From positions 1 through 64,000 of the forward strand of contig KV919052.1 in assembly GCA_002049455.2 (NCBI GenBank): a stretch of 64,000 bases of DNA, given 5' to 3'. A program made the translations under genes and the position numbers. The notes under the pieces are model-generated. The model ran no database searches, had not been told where the DNA came from, and saw only the letters and a program-made list of their open reading frames with translations. This DNA is from Porphyra umbilicalis. Taxonomy: Eukaryota; Rhodophyta; Bangiophyceae; Bangiales; Bangiaceae. Shown here one piece after another: positions 22,643 to 32,831 of the stretch (position 1 is its first letter; each line of letters opens with the position of its first letter).

Positions 22643-23060
22643 GAGGCAGCGGCGGCGGCGACGCGCCCGCCCAATTGTTGCACCGCCGCGCGCGCGTGCG
22701 CGCGCGGCCGCCACCGCCACGCGCTCGCGCGGCGGTGGCAGCTGCCGCCGCCGCCGCGGCCGCCTCCGGCGCCGAGCACCGCCCCGCGCCGCCGCCCCGC
22801 ACGTGGCTTGCCTTGACGCCCCGCGCAGAGGCAGCGGCGGCGGCGACGCGCGCGCCCAATTGCTGAACCGCCGTGCGCGCGCGCGCGCGGCCGCAACCGC
22901 CGCGCGCGCGAGCACCGGTGGCCGCCGCCGCCGCCGCCGCAGCCGCCTTCGCCACCGCGCACCGCCGCGCCCCGCCGCCCCGCACGCGGCTCGCCTTGAC
23001 GCCCCGCGCGCCGGGGCGGCCCGCGGCGGCGGCGGCAGCGGCGACAGCCGGCCGGCCACG
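22643..23060. repeat. 185-bp GC-rich tandem repeat with alternating CG tracts
   Basis: Two copies begin at 22643 and 22828 with GAGGCAGCGGCGGCGGCGAC, and a partial third begins near 23010. Each copy contains an alternating purine-pyrimidine tract of CG dinucleotides (about 22687-22712 and 22870-22893). Long Ala/Arg open frames on both strands are compositional. Confidence 0.8.
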
Positions 23061-23509
23061 CGCCTCGCCGCGCAGTCCGTGACGCGACAGCGGCCAACGG
23101 CCGTCCTTGCGGCGGCGGCCACCACCAGCACTGGCACCGCCCCCTCCCTTCTTCGTGCCACCCACCCACCCTCTGCCATAACAGTGATGGCGGCGGCGGC
23201 GCCGGCGGTGGCGGCGATCCCACACGGACCCGCCACCACACGTGGACGGCCATGGCCTCCAGCTGCCGCCTCGTCCTCACTGCCTTCCCCGCCGCCGCTG
23301 TCACGGCCGCCGTCGGCGTGGCGGTCGTCCCCCCCGCCGTCGCAAGCGGGGTGATCGGCGCGCCCGCCGCCGCCGCCGCCGCCGCCGCCGACACAGCCGA
23401 CACCACGTCGGCCGCCGCAGCCACCCGAGGCCCGCCCACGCCGTCCGGCCGCAGGCACGCGGCGGCTGTGGAGACGCCCCGAGGCGGCAAGGCTCCAGAA
23501 GAGACGGCG

Positions 23510-23880
23510 GCCGCGACAAAGGCGACGGCGGCGGTGATGACGGCGACGGCGGCGGCGGCGGCGGCGGCAGGGGCGGCAGCGACGGCGATGGCGGCGGCGG
23601 CGGCGGCAGCCGCAGAGGCGGCGGCGACGGCAGCGGCGGTGGCAGCGGCGGCAAAGGCGGCGACGGCGGCAACGACGACGGCGGTGGCGGCAGCGGCCGC
23701 GGCAATGGCGGCAACAGTGGCAGCAGCGACGGCGCCGACGGCGCAGACGGCGGCGGCAACGGCAGTGGCGGCAGGGACGGCGACGATAGCACCGATGGCG
23801 GCGGCAAGGGCGGTCGTCGCGGCAACGGCGACGCCTTCGACGGCGGTGGCAACGGCGGCGGTGGCGGCAACGGCGACCCC
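23510..23880. repeat. Imperfect (GGCGGCNNC)n tract
   Basis: The tract is a long GGC-rich trinucleotide repeat with GAC, AAC and ACG interruptions, ending in a C-run near 23883-23898. Readings are Ala-rich, Gly/Asp-rich or Pro-rich depending on frame. No frame contains a domain. Confidence 0.85.
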
Positions 23881-24309
23881 CTCCCCCCCCCCCCCCCATC
23901 GCACCACCCACGTTGACGCTCGCCGTCGACCAGGCGGCGGCGACGGGGTGGTCACCCCCGCCCCCACCCCCATCAATTGTCGTGCCACGCGTGTCGGCGG
24001 GCTTGCATACGTGGCGCAACGCGCAGGCGACGCTGCGCCCGACCGCAACGCCGCACGCGCCGCCACCGCCGCCGCCGCCGCCCCCGCCGCCGCGCGTTGA
24101 CCGACGGCAAGCGCGCGCGTGCTCGCGGCAGCAGCGGCGGCGGTGCCGCCACTGCCGCCGCCTCCGCCGCCGCCGCCGCTGACGCCACTGCTCGGGGCGA
24201 CGGTCCCCCCCCCGGCGCCCCCGGCGTATCTCTTCTTACGGCGCCGCAGCGCCGGCGGCGGGGCCCTGCTGCGGCGGCACTGAGCCTCTCGTCGCCCGCC
24301 GGGAGAGCG
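23881..24309. other. GC-rich low-complexity DNA
   Basis: CCG/GCC-rich DNA continues up to the inner end of the right inverted repeat. No gene, intron or unit repeat could be resolved. Confidence 0.5.
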
Positions 24310-25568
24310 ACCATTGGGCGGCCTTAGCGAATTGGGGGGGGCGGGGGCGTGAGGCCACGGCGATAGCCGCTCAGCCGCGGATTGGTCGTGGGGGGGGGGG
24401 GGCGGAGAGAGGCCACCCTCGGCGCTGCCGCGCTCCCACGGAGGTGGCAGCGGCGGCGCAGATGTGCGCGCGGGTCGAAGGGGGGGGGTGGGGGGGGGGG
24501 GTGTGAGGCCACCGGGGTAGCAGCGCAGCCTGCGGGTTTGGGCGTGGAAGGGAAGGAGGGCGGCAAGAGGCCGCCCGCAGGTGTAGGTATGTGCATGGGA
24601 GGGAGGGGGTGGGGGGCGTTAGGCCACGGCTTGCCGCGGGTTTGGGCGTAGGTGGGGAGAAGGGCGGAGGAGGCCGCCCTCAGCGCCGCCGCTCACCTGG
24701 GACGGGTGGCCACGGCTGTGGCGGCAGCGGCGCGGGTGTGAGCGTATGTTGGGTTGGGGGGGCGTGGGGGGTGGGGGCGTTTGTGGAGGGGGGGGGCGCC
24801 ACCTGGTGCTTTTCATGGACGCACGAACTAACGCCTCCCGTGCGCCCTTTGCTCTTCCTGTGCTACTCTTGCTTGCCTGTGATGGCCCCATTTTCGTGCA
24901 CGCGCTAGGGAAATGACGCCCGCGCCTGTGGCGGGTGAGTTGTCCAGGAGATACTTGGGAGGCACGCACCTGTTCCGAGGTTGACATGAACGAAGATGCA
25001 GTGCAGCTGCATTATAAATGCAACCTGATCAATTCGACTTGGCCCGTTGCACAGCCCCGACTCGCCCGGAGCCCCAGCACCGCAGTTCAGAAGCAGCCAC
25101 GGCTGTGCTCCCGGACACGACAGTGTCAGGGCGGTGTGCCCGGTGTCTGCGACAGTGTGTCTGACCACCCGACACGGGTGCCAGACATAGCAGGCCGCTG
25201 ATGTCAGGCTGTCAAGTGGCCTGCCTGGAAAGCAGCTCAAGTCAAGTGGCGACAACTTCATGGAAGTGACGGCAAGTGGCAGCAAGCTCCATCCGTGACG
25301 GGATAACCGGCGGATGGCTGAACAAGAAGTAGCGAGCCGTTGAGGCATGAATGAAGTAGGATATAAACGAATCAAATTATACATGACCTCGCCGCAGCCG
25401 ATTAAACGAATGTCATCGCTTTGCAAAGAATCCATTCATCTGGACTCACATATGACGACATCTGCAGGCCTGTCGTGCGAAGCTTTCGAAAATGTGATGG
25501 TCTGCGAAATGCAGCCAAAGTGCAGTGAGATGCGGCTGAGATGCGGTGGGCATGGCTGCCGACGATGC
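24310..25568 (+). repeat. Long inverted repeat, right copy
   Basis: The segment is the inverted partner of 2872-4150. Matching landmarks run in opposite order: the G-rich part at 24340-24640, the block with GTGTCAGGGCGGTGTGCCCG near 25124, the GGGATAACCGGCGGATGG block near 25299, and the LSCEAF...QPKCSEMR frame at 25470-25555. Similarity fades beyond about 25570-25620. The copy has no coding capacity of its own. Confidence 0.8.
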
Positions 25569-25609
25569 TGAGCCCTTCCGTGGTCGGCGAAGGTCTGTGG
25601 CGGAGCGAT

Positions 25610-25950
25610 CATGGTGACGGGCCGCGTGCCCTTCGCGTTTGGCATGGGATCAGCGGCAGTTTGGGCCTGTTGTGGTGCCCGGACGGTCGGCTGGGGTATG
25701 TCATGCTGCTGTCCGAGTCGGCCGTGGTCGACTGAGCCCCTTTCGTGTTTTGCACTAATTGCGATTGTTTTCAGTGGACGGTATCGATACCGTCCACAAT
25801 CAAAATCGCGCAGAGTGCTTGGGGCGGTTTGGGCCAGTTCTCGTGGCCGGACGGTCGCCTGGCGTGTATATTCGTGCTCTCGAGGTCCAGGGTGGTCGAC
25901 TGAGTCCCGTTTGTGTTTGAGCACTAACGGCAATGTTTTTCTCATGGATG
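25610..25950. repeat. 168-bp tandem duplication beside the MITE
   Basis: The landmark GTGGTCGACTGAG occurs at 25724 and 25892, a 168-bp offset. Both units contain CCGGACGGTCG, the landmark, then a GCACTAA...CAATGTTTT-like block and a GGTAT end. The second unit runs directly into the left end of MITE copy 2. Confidence 0.75.
25774..25797. other. Perfect 24-bp palindrome
   Basis: The 24 bases are exactly self-complementary, with TATCGATA at the centre. Weaker inverted similarity (GCGATTGTTTT versus AATCAAAATCGC) flanks it. In the second tandem unit the cognate positions are not palindromic. Confidence 0.9.
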
Positions 25951-26405
25951 GTATTGCTGACCTCCAAAACATGGTCATTGCAGAGTAGTTGCAATCATTC
26001 AACAGCGTACGTGGACAAATCGAGACGCTGAGAATCATGTGAGCTCCTTACACAGTCTCCTCATGCAGCTCTGGGCGCTGGAAACGCACACCAGGATCTC
26101 TAGAAGTCTGGAGAAATTTGTCGATCTCATGACAAATCACAGGTCTGGGCCAGAACCCTCTCCATGCCCTCTTCAGGCCCAGGCAAGAAGCCCAAAAATC
26201 TCTGAAAATCTTATTGTGGGTTGCATTGGCTCTGCGTGACCCCTGCAAGACACGTTAATTGGCTTGCAAGATTACTGGCGGCAAGTTTCAGCCAATAGTA
26301 CGATCGTGGCTTGTGGGAGAGCCAATCCGACTTTATTTGTATGCTGTATCGGCGGCTCTGCCTGCCATTTCTCTGCAACCGCCATTCGATGGAGGTTACC
26401 AATAT
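25951..26405. mobile_element. MITE, ~455 bp, copy 2
   Basis: It matches copy 1 (15902-16357) in the same orientation nearly end to end. The inverted ends are GGTATTGCTGACCTCC (left) and the complement of GGAGGTTACCAATATC (right). It has no coding capacity. An A-run follows at 26419-26428. Confidence 0.75.
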
Positions 26406-26504
26406 CGACACCATTCAAAAAAAAAACCTCGCAGGGTGGTTGGGACGGTATCAATGCCGTTCGTTCCGGTGGACATACATGAACTTTAATGTAATGAGAG
26501 GAGT

Positions 26505-26910
26505 GTTGAGCTCTGCTTGGGAATTTCATTGGAGTTATACTGACACGCGGGCTCTTGGTGACTCAAGCTCGTGCACTTGTTGGCATTTCAATTTTGTATG
26601 ACTTGTACTTGTTCATGCCTGATTTGTGTATCTTTTGGTGAGCTCCTCTCTTCTTGTGGTGAGATCGGGGAGATTATGCGTGGCAGCGTGTCTGACGTGT
26701 GCGGCAGTGGGCGGCTCAGCACAGGGGAGGCGCATGCTCCGCTTTTGGAGGTGCGCCGCAGGCCCTGCACAGGCGGAGAGTGGAAGTGCCTAGGAAAGCA
26801 CTGAGAGGGGTTCTTCCCTGCAGCTGGCAGTGGCATCGCCTGGCGTATATCAGGCGGTGTTAGTGGGCCCAAGACCGCCATCCAAGTAAATCAATGCATC
26901 CACCTATCTA
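26505..26910 (+). repeat. LTR of the Copia-type family, second copy
   Basis: It matches the LTR at 5948-6355 throughout, starting with TGTTGAGCTCTGC. Immediately upstream is a purine tract (GAGAGGAG) typical of a polypurine tract before a 3' LTR. No Copia coding sequence adjoins it, so it is the remnant of a 3' end or a solo LTR with a little internal sequence. The 3' boundary is approximate. Confidence 0.7.
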
Positions 26911-27262
26911 TCTTCCGATGCACATTGCCACCAGACAGGCGGCTGGGGCAAATTGAGGTTGACCCAGAACTGCTCGCACCGGCCCTTGGCGTCAGGCAGA
27001 AAGAAACGGCGCTCCCAGCGCGGTGGAGTGGCTTGTGCGGCCTCCACCTCGGCCTCGCGCTGCTGGGCCAGTCGGTGCTGGGAGCCTTCCCAGTTGACAG
27101 TCTGTTCACGGCCCTTGTTGTCGGGGACAGTCCTGATCTCCTCCGGGGACGCCAAAGGGCAGGGGCACCGCGACGGGCGCGTCACGTGCTCGCTGCTGAC
27201 AGGAACAGCGCACCGACACACAAAGCAAAAGCGATGATGCGCACACCGCTCCTCGGTGCGGC
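26911..27262 (-). pseudogene. Unrecognised coding-like fragment
   Basis: An open minus-strand frame of about 115 codons contains CRCAVPVSS, PEEIRTVPDN, QQREAEVEAAQA and RRFFLPDAKGRCEQFWVN. The mix of Trp, Phe and charged residues looks more like protein than the compositional frames elsewhere. It lacks a start and runs into the LTR at its downstream end. I recognise no family. Confidence 0.3.
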
Positions 27263-27291
27263 TTCAAAACCCGCGGTTCCTGTGCGGGATC

Positions 27292-27632
27292 TGTCGGACT
27301 ATAAGTTTGAACTCCTCAGTACCATTCACACCGGTATTGTGGCTGTAGCTGAGTGGTACAATTTTCAAATCCCAACGGGTTATGGGTCCAGAAAATTCCA
27401 GTTAGAGCTGGTTGACTTTGCAGGAGGTCGCAGGTTCAAATTTCACAAAAGGGCGACTTGGAAGGAAATCAGTCGCAGGAGCCTTGGGATTGGCTTCTTG
27501 CGTGAGACCTGGCGACTTGAGGTCCTTTGACGTTAGAAGGAGTGTTGGACTGTAAGTTTGAACTCCCCAGGACCATTCACACCGGTATTGTGGCTGTAGC
27601 TGAGTGGTTCAATTTTCGAATTCCAACAGGAT
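27292..27632 (+). repeat. Duplicated segment with Pol III A/B-box-like motifs (SINE- or LTR-like)
   Basis: Copies at 27292-27391 and 27543-27632 share about 90 bp, beginning TGTCGGACT or TGTTGGACTG. Both contain TAGCTGAGTGG (A-box-like, at 27346 and 27597). In the first, GGTTCAAATTT (B-box-like) follows at 27433. A purine tract (GTTAGAAGGAG) directly precedes the second copy. Thus it may be a tRNA-derived SINE, or a pair of LTR ends. It does not fold as a complete tRNA by eye. Confidence 0.5.
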
Positions 27633-28244
27633 CCACGTCCACCCCCACACCGGCTGCGCGGTGGACCAGAATGCCGACGGGTACGAGCAGGTGTTAGGGC
27701 CAATTGCAACGTTGGCCATCACCCGCTGCGACCGCTTACAAACGGTGCAGATGCTCCGTAGCTCCCGCTGCAGCTGCCACTGCGAGATGGTAGGGACCTG
27801 GGGCCAATACCGCGCGCGAGAAGTGTACGCCGGGGAGTCGCCTCCGGTGCGACTTCGAGTCGTCTGCATCTCGGCCACCCCAGTTTCAGTGTCAGCCACC
27901 TCCGGCATTACCGCGGTAGCAGCAGGTCCCGCCGCACGGTTCGGTGGTGAAGAAGTATCGTCGCCGTTAGTGTCGGAGCGGGTCGGCATAGGGCATGAGG
28001 GGTGGGGCGACGTCGCCCCTGCTGTGTCACGAGTGTCTGGCGCCGATGCCTTCGGGGATACGCGTGGCGGCGTCTGGGGCGGCGTCATACGCCGAAGTTC
28101 AAGAACTTGTACAAACTGTGCCAGCTTCAATGGGACAGGTGGCTTGTTTGACGATTCGATTGCACGCCTGCATATGAATCTCGAGGCGCCACTGCCGCTA
28201 TCATCTTCACGGATATTCTTACCGGATAAAGCAGAGTGTCCCAA
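27633..28244 (-). CDS. Hypothetical open frame
   Basis: A minus-strand ATG at 28244 opens about 204 codons before the duplicated segment. The first part is Pro/Ser/Thr-rich; the second part (SRARYWPQVPTISQWQLQR, ICTVCKRSQRVMANVAIG) looks more structured. I recognise no domain. It may be one gene with the fragment at 26911-27262, interrupted by the repeat, but the frames cannot be joined with confidence. Confidence 0.25.
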
Positions 28245-29351
28245 GTCTGACCCGAGTTCTGTCTTTTCTGACGCATGGGCTCCGATAAGGACTGCTAGAC
28301 CCTTTTCCCTCCGATATGCGTTAATTACGAGCTTCCAGCCTTAGCCCATATCCCGAATGGATACAAGTATCCTGTGCGAAAAAATCCTCCAATGATTTGT
28401 CCTCACCAACCCCTGATGAGAACCGTTGCTTACAGCCATGAACGTACGGGCCGCCAACCATACCGGGCCACCCGCAGCCACGCAGCCGGGCAACCTGCTG
28501 CGACACGCGCACGTGTCTCCATCGCTCATGATCCCAAGTTTGGGCATCCAGATCCCGCGACGCGCCATTTTTGCGTGGCATGATTAATCGGCGTTAATAT
28601 TGGACAGATGTGCCCGATGTTGGAAGGTGAGATCCCGGAAACGGAATGTGTGCCAAACGGTGACAATGGTGTCTCCCGCTGAAAAATCTGAAAATTTTCA
28701 ATGCGATGATGCGCAAGGCGGGAGACACGCGCGTGCGGGTGAGTGCCTCCCAAGCCACGCGTCCGACTCAGTCTCCGGCACATCGCGAGCACTTTTCCTG
28801 CGCCATGGAGCAACTGGCTCCCTGGAAGCCGATGAGCAGAAAGAGCCTGCCACCAAGCCACTGAGAATGAAGGAGTTGGCGCTCTCTGACCGAGTGGATG
28901 TCTTTCATGCTCCTCGCGACAATGTTCTGCCGCCTTCATCGCAAGTGAAGAAGATGACACGCGCGCGCGACTGTTTCAAGGCAAAACCACAACGCATAGA
29001 AAACGAACGCATCACGCCGACCTCTCCGTGAAAAAGAGAACTACACTGCGCTGTCATGTGACGGCACCAGCATGACGGCGGCCGCCACGTACGAGCGGCC
29101 GGGTCAACCTCTTCGGGGCGGCCGCGTCGTACAGGAGGCCGCGGAACCCGCCTCATGGCGACCAAGTCATACAAACGGTGCCGCGCTACCCTCCCCGCTG
29201 CTCACCAAGTACATGGAAGGACCCCTCCAAGTCACCCCGAGAAACTCTTTCGTCACATGCTCCCTATGAATCCGGCCATTCAGAACAGTCACGCTCAGCA
29301 TACCCGTATCCGAGAACCCCGGCCCTGGCAGCTGCGGACGTTATCCCAGCG
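28245..29351. other. No gene identified
   Basis: Mixed-composition DNA with short open frames on both strands and no recognisable motif. No repeat relation to the rest of the window was noticed. Confidence 0.45.
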
Positions 29352-30895
29352 GTCACGCTCGGACCTGGCTCGGCCTTGGCCTCACATAGAGCCAAGTAAT
29401 CGGCCTCCATCGTCGACAGCGCCACCATCTTCTGCAACTTAGAACCCCAACTGACTGCTGCTCCGCTAAAGATGAAGTTGAAGCCGGTCGCAGAACATCA
29501 CGTCTCATGGTCACCCGCCGTGTTGGCATCACTGAAGCCTCGTAGAACACAGGAAGAGTTCTTGTCGAATACCAGCCCCTTTTCCATCGAACCCTTGACA
29601 TACTGTATACAGTGCTTGATCACTGCCCAATGCGCCTTGCCGTAGCACGAGACAAAACGACTGAGCTTCCCGATGGCGAAAGCGAGGTCAAGACGCGTCC
29701 CGACCAATAGGTACATAAGACTGCCGACGGCTTCGCGGTAAGGTAGCGTGTCGTCGCTTTTGTCGGCCTTGACCAGCCGCAGGCCTACCTCCAGCGGCGT
29801 TCCGATCGGGTTGCACTCCGACATCCCGGACGTTTCCAGAGCTTGCGCCACGAACTTGCCCAGAGACAGTTTGAGGGTGCTCAATGCCTTGTGACGCCTC
29901 ATATCTAGCCCGAGGATGACCTTCGCCTCGCTCAGGTCCTTCATCTCAAAACGCTTGTGCAGAGCGTCCTTAATCTTGAGGATCGCCGCTAGGCTTGATG
30001 CCACCAACACGAGATCGTCGACGTACACCAGGACGATGATGATTTCGCCGTCATCCAAAAGGAGGTAAACGCATGCATCCAGGTCAATGTTGTCAAACCC
30101 TAGCGACTTGAGGAAGGCGTCGAGCTTGGCGTACCTCATTTTGGGGGCTTGCTTCAGCCCATACAGCGCTTGAAGGAGACGACACACCTTTTCAGGATAC
30201 GTCGGATCGACATAGCCGTCTGGCTGCTTCATGTAGACCTCCTTGTCAAGGTCTCCGTTGAGAAAGGCCGTCTTGACGTCCATCTGATGTAGCTCTCACC
30301 CGCTCGACGCCGTCATCGCCAGGATGCATAGGATGGTAGTGAACTTGGCCACCGGCGCGAACGTCTCGCTGAAGTCGAGCCCCTTGATCAGCCGGTTCTC
30401 CATGAAGTACAGGCGCGCCTTGTGCCGCGTCGTGTTTTTCCCGTTCTTGTCAACCTCGTTCTTGACCTCGTAAGCTTACTTGCCCTTCAGCACGCGTCGA
30501 CTGGCCGGGCGATTCGTGAAGCGCCGAGTCTGGTTCTTGCGGATGGCCTCCATCTCCTCGTCCATGGCAATCTGCCACTTAGCCGATTCTTGCCCTTGAA
30601 TGGACTGCAAGTATGTTGTGGGCGCCTTGTGAGCAACCAGGCTCACCGGGCGCCAGTACTCGACAGGGGTCGCCGTGCTCTGCCGCTGCGACGCAGCGTG
30701 TCTCAAGAGCCGCCACACCCGATCAACCGGCTCAGTCTTTAGCGCGTTGGGATGAGGGGGGATGGGCCCGCACTGCATACGTGAGCGTGACTTCGATCGC
30801 TCTCTGAGTGGAGGCGGGCCTCGGTCATGACGTGACGCGGGCTGTTCTCGCTCCTCCACGTGACTGGCCCGATCTCTGCTGTCGGCGGTATTCAA
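29352..30895 (-). pseudogene. 5'-truncated Copia element: RT and part of RNase H
   Basis: The minus-strand frame begins in the pre-RT linker (KWQIAMDEEMEAIRKNQT) and runs through KARLYFMENRLIKGLDFSE, the catalytic [22 protein letters not shown] block, [18 protein letters not shown] and the YVDD box ([15 protein letters not shown], near 30030). It ends in RNase H (GAAVSWGSKLQKMVALSTME) and loses similarity near 29400. TAA at 30476 and TGA at 30289 fall at Trp positions of the usual GKWVY and GWELHQMD motifs; TGA at 29498 falls in the usual ETRRS block. Gag, protease, integrase and LTRs are absent. It differs in sequence from the Copia at 5948-10090, so it is another lineage. Confidence 0.85.
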
Positions 30896-32831
30896 AATTG
30901 GAACGAATCACGATTGCATCAGTTATCTTAATTTGATGGGGTGGATCGTGAATTCAATGGAATGCGCGATTCTTTAGCGCCGTGCTCGGGGTCGTCCAGT
31001 CAAAATCCAGCCCGGAACCTTCCTGACGGAGCGTCGGACCCACGAGAGCGCGTCACAGTGGGTGGGTCATTTATCCTGTGGCCACACTGCCCCCCGTCAC
31101 GACTCTGACGACCGTGCGTCGCCGCCACCGCAGCAATCCCTCAGCGTGCATCACAGCCGCCACGTGCCCTTGTGGACGCCCGCGGTGCCATGGCCTCCTG
31201 CACTCACAGTTCCCTCCCGCTCTTGCACCACCAGGTTCTGGCAGCTGGCTGTTTTGCCCGGCTCCCCGGCTCGCCGCATCCACCATCCGCTCCTTGTGGT
31301 GCCAGCGCTGGCCGCCGATGCCGGCGCAATGGCCGTTCTGGACACCGCCCTTGGACTTTGCAACGGATACCACCGGTGTTGGTCCCCACTTTTATCGACG
31401 CGGCCTGCCGTGCCCACAGAATTTAAAAAATTTGGAAGAACAGCCTCGGTGGGGATCGCAAGCAGGACGTCGCCGGTTTTCTGTTTGCGACCGCGGGTGA
31501 AAAATTTGCGCGTGCCGCGCCGGTCACATCCCTGTGGAGAACGCGGCATGAAAACCCGGGGACGTCGCGGGCTGATCTTTCCAGTGTCTTCTTGGGTGGT
31601 GATAACAGATAGCCAAATTTACAGTGTCCTTGCTATCGTACAAGCTAGGCGCCACCCGACTTGCTCCCACCACGCGCCTCCGCCCACCCCCGCTCATCCC
31701 CGCCAACCGCGCCCGCCCACCCTCGCTCACCCGACTTGCTCCTCGCCCATCTCAGCCCTTCCCGCCTAACCTAGCCCCCCCTGCCCTCTCTAACCCGTGG
31801 ATGCCGTCCCCCTCCGCCCACTTCGGCCTCACTCGCTACCCAATCCCCTCCAACCGCACCTGCACACCCTGTCCATATCGGTTCCTCCGACCCAACCAAC
31901 GCCCCTGCTCGCCCCCCTGGCAGTCTCTAAGAGTGATATGATGAGCGTCAAATACAGCTGTCAGGAGCGGGTGATGCCGAGAAGGGGCCTGCGCTGGGAG
32001 AGGTAGCTGGTCGGGTGGGTGACGTTTGATCAGGAAAAGAGGCAAAGATCCCCTCGAGCAGAGCCCAACGTATCCTGGGAGGTCATGGGACAGGGAAGGA
32101 CGGGGGTAGCGGCAGCGGAGAGATGGGGAAGGAAAAAAAAAAAAAAGAGCACGGCACGGAAACAGCAAGTGACCACAAGAGCGAGGGGGCCGGAACAGCG
32201 AGTAGCAACAGCAAGCAAGAAAAGAAACGGGGGGGAGGAGGAACTGAACACTAAAAGCAACAGGCAAGAAAGAAGACCCGGTGACGTCAGGGTGATGGAC
32301 GCGGTAAAACAGCAGCAGCAGGCACGGCGTGGAAACGTCCAGGGGCGCCGGTGCAAAAAAAGGCACTGAGAGGAAAGCGCACCCGTGGTACCCTGCGGGA
32401 AGGGAAGGGGGGGGGCGTACGCGTGTAAGGTCGTACGTCCTGACGAATCCCCTGGACTGCAATCGAACATCCGAAATGAGACAGCAGCAGAGCATGCCCT
32501 GCTGGCAGGGCAAGCGAAAGCACCAAGGGGCTGGCGCCGCTGTCAGTGTCGTCCCAGCTCTCATATGATAACCGTTTGAAGTCCTGTGCCATGCATCGGC
32601 ATCTCGTGTGCGGCGGCCACGTGTTCAGCAGCGGAGCTGGTTGTCGTGGCAGCGGCCCAAGTGCTGAGTGCGGGGCAGGGACAGGACAGTGGGACATGCG
32701 GGACGCTCAACGACAGGATAAACGAGGTTGTCGGGGTAGCACGATAACAAACCGGGTGTAATGAAAGCAGGGTGATATGAGACGTGTACGAATAATTCAA
32801 AGAACAGTCAAAAAGAACCGCACAGGGGCAG
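30896..32831. other. No clear gene; C-rich and purine-rich tracts
   Basis: 31078-31500 has an open plus-strand frame rich in Cys, Trp and Phe (CPCGRPRCHGLL, GSGSWLFCPAP) that looks weakly protein-like but is unrecognised. 31660-31900 is pyrimidine-rich (CCCACCC/CCTCGC). 32030-32360 is purine-rich on the plus strand with an A-run at 32135-32148. I see no LTR or TIR. Confidence 0.4.

Noticed and set aside
22622..24100. Very long Arg/Ala/Gly/Pro-rich frames on both strands
   Set aside because: All come from GGC/GCC trinucleotide repeats, which lack stop codons in every frame.
27340..27440. tRNA gene
   Set aside because: A- and B-box-like motifs are present, but the spacing is too long and no cloverleaf stems could be paired.
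27604..28344. 246-codon plus-strand frame
   Set aside because: It overlaps a slightly more protein-like minus-strand frame and begins inside the duplicated repeat; no domain is visible.
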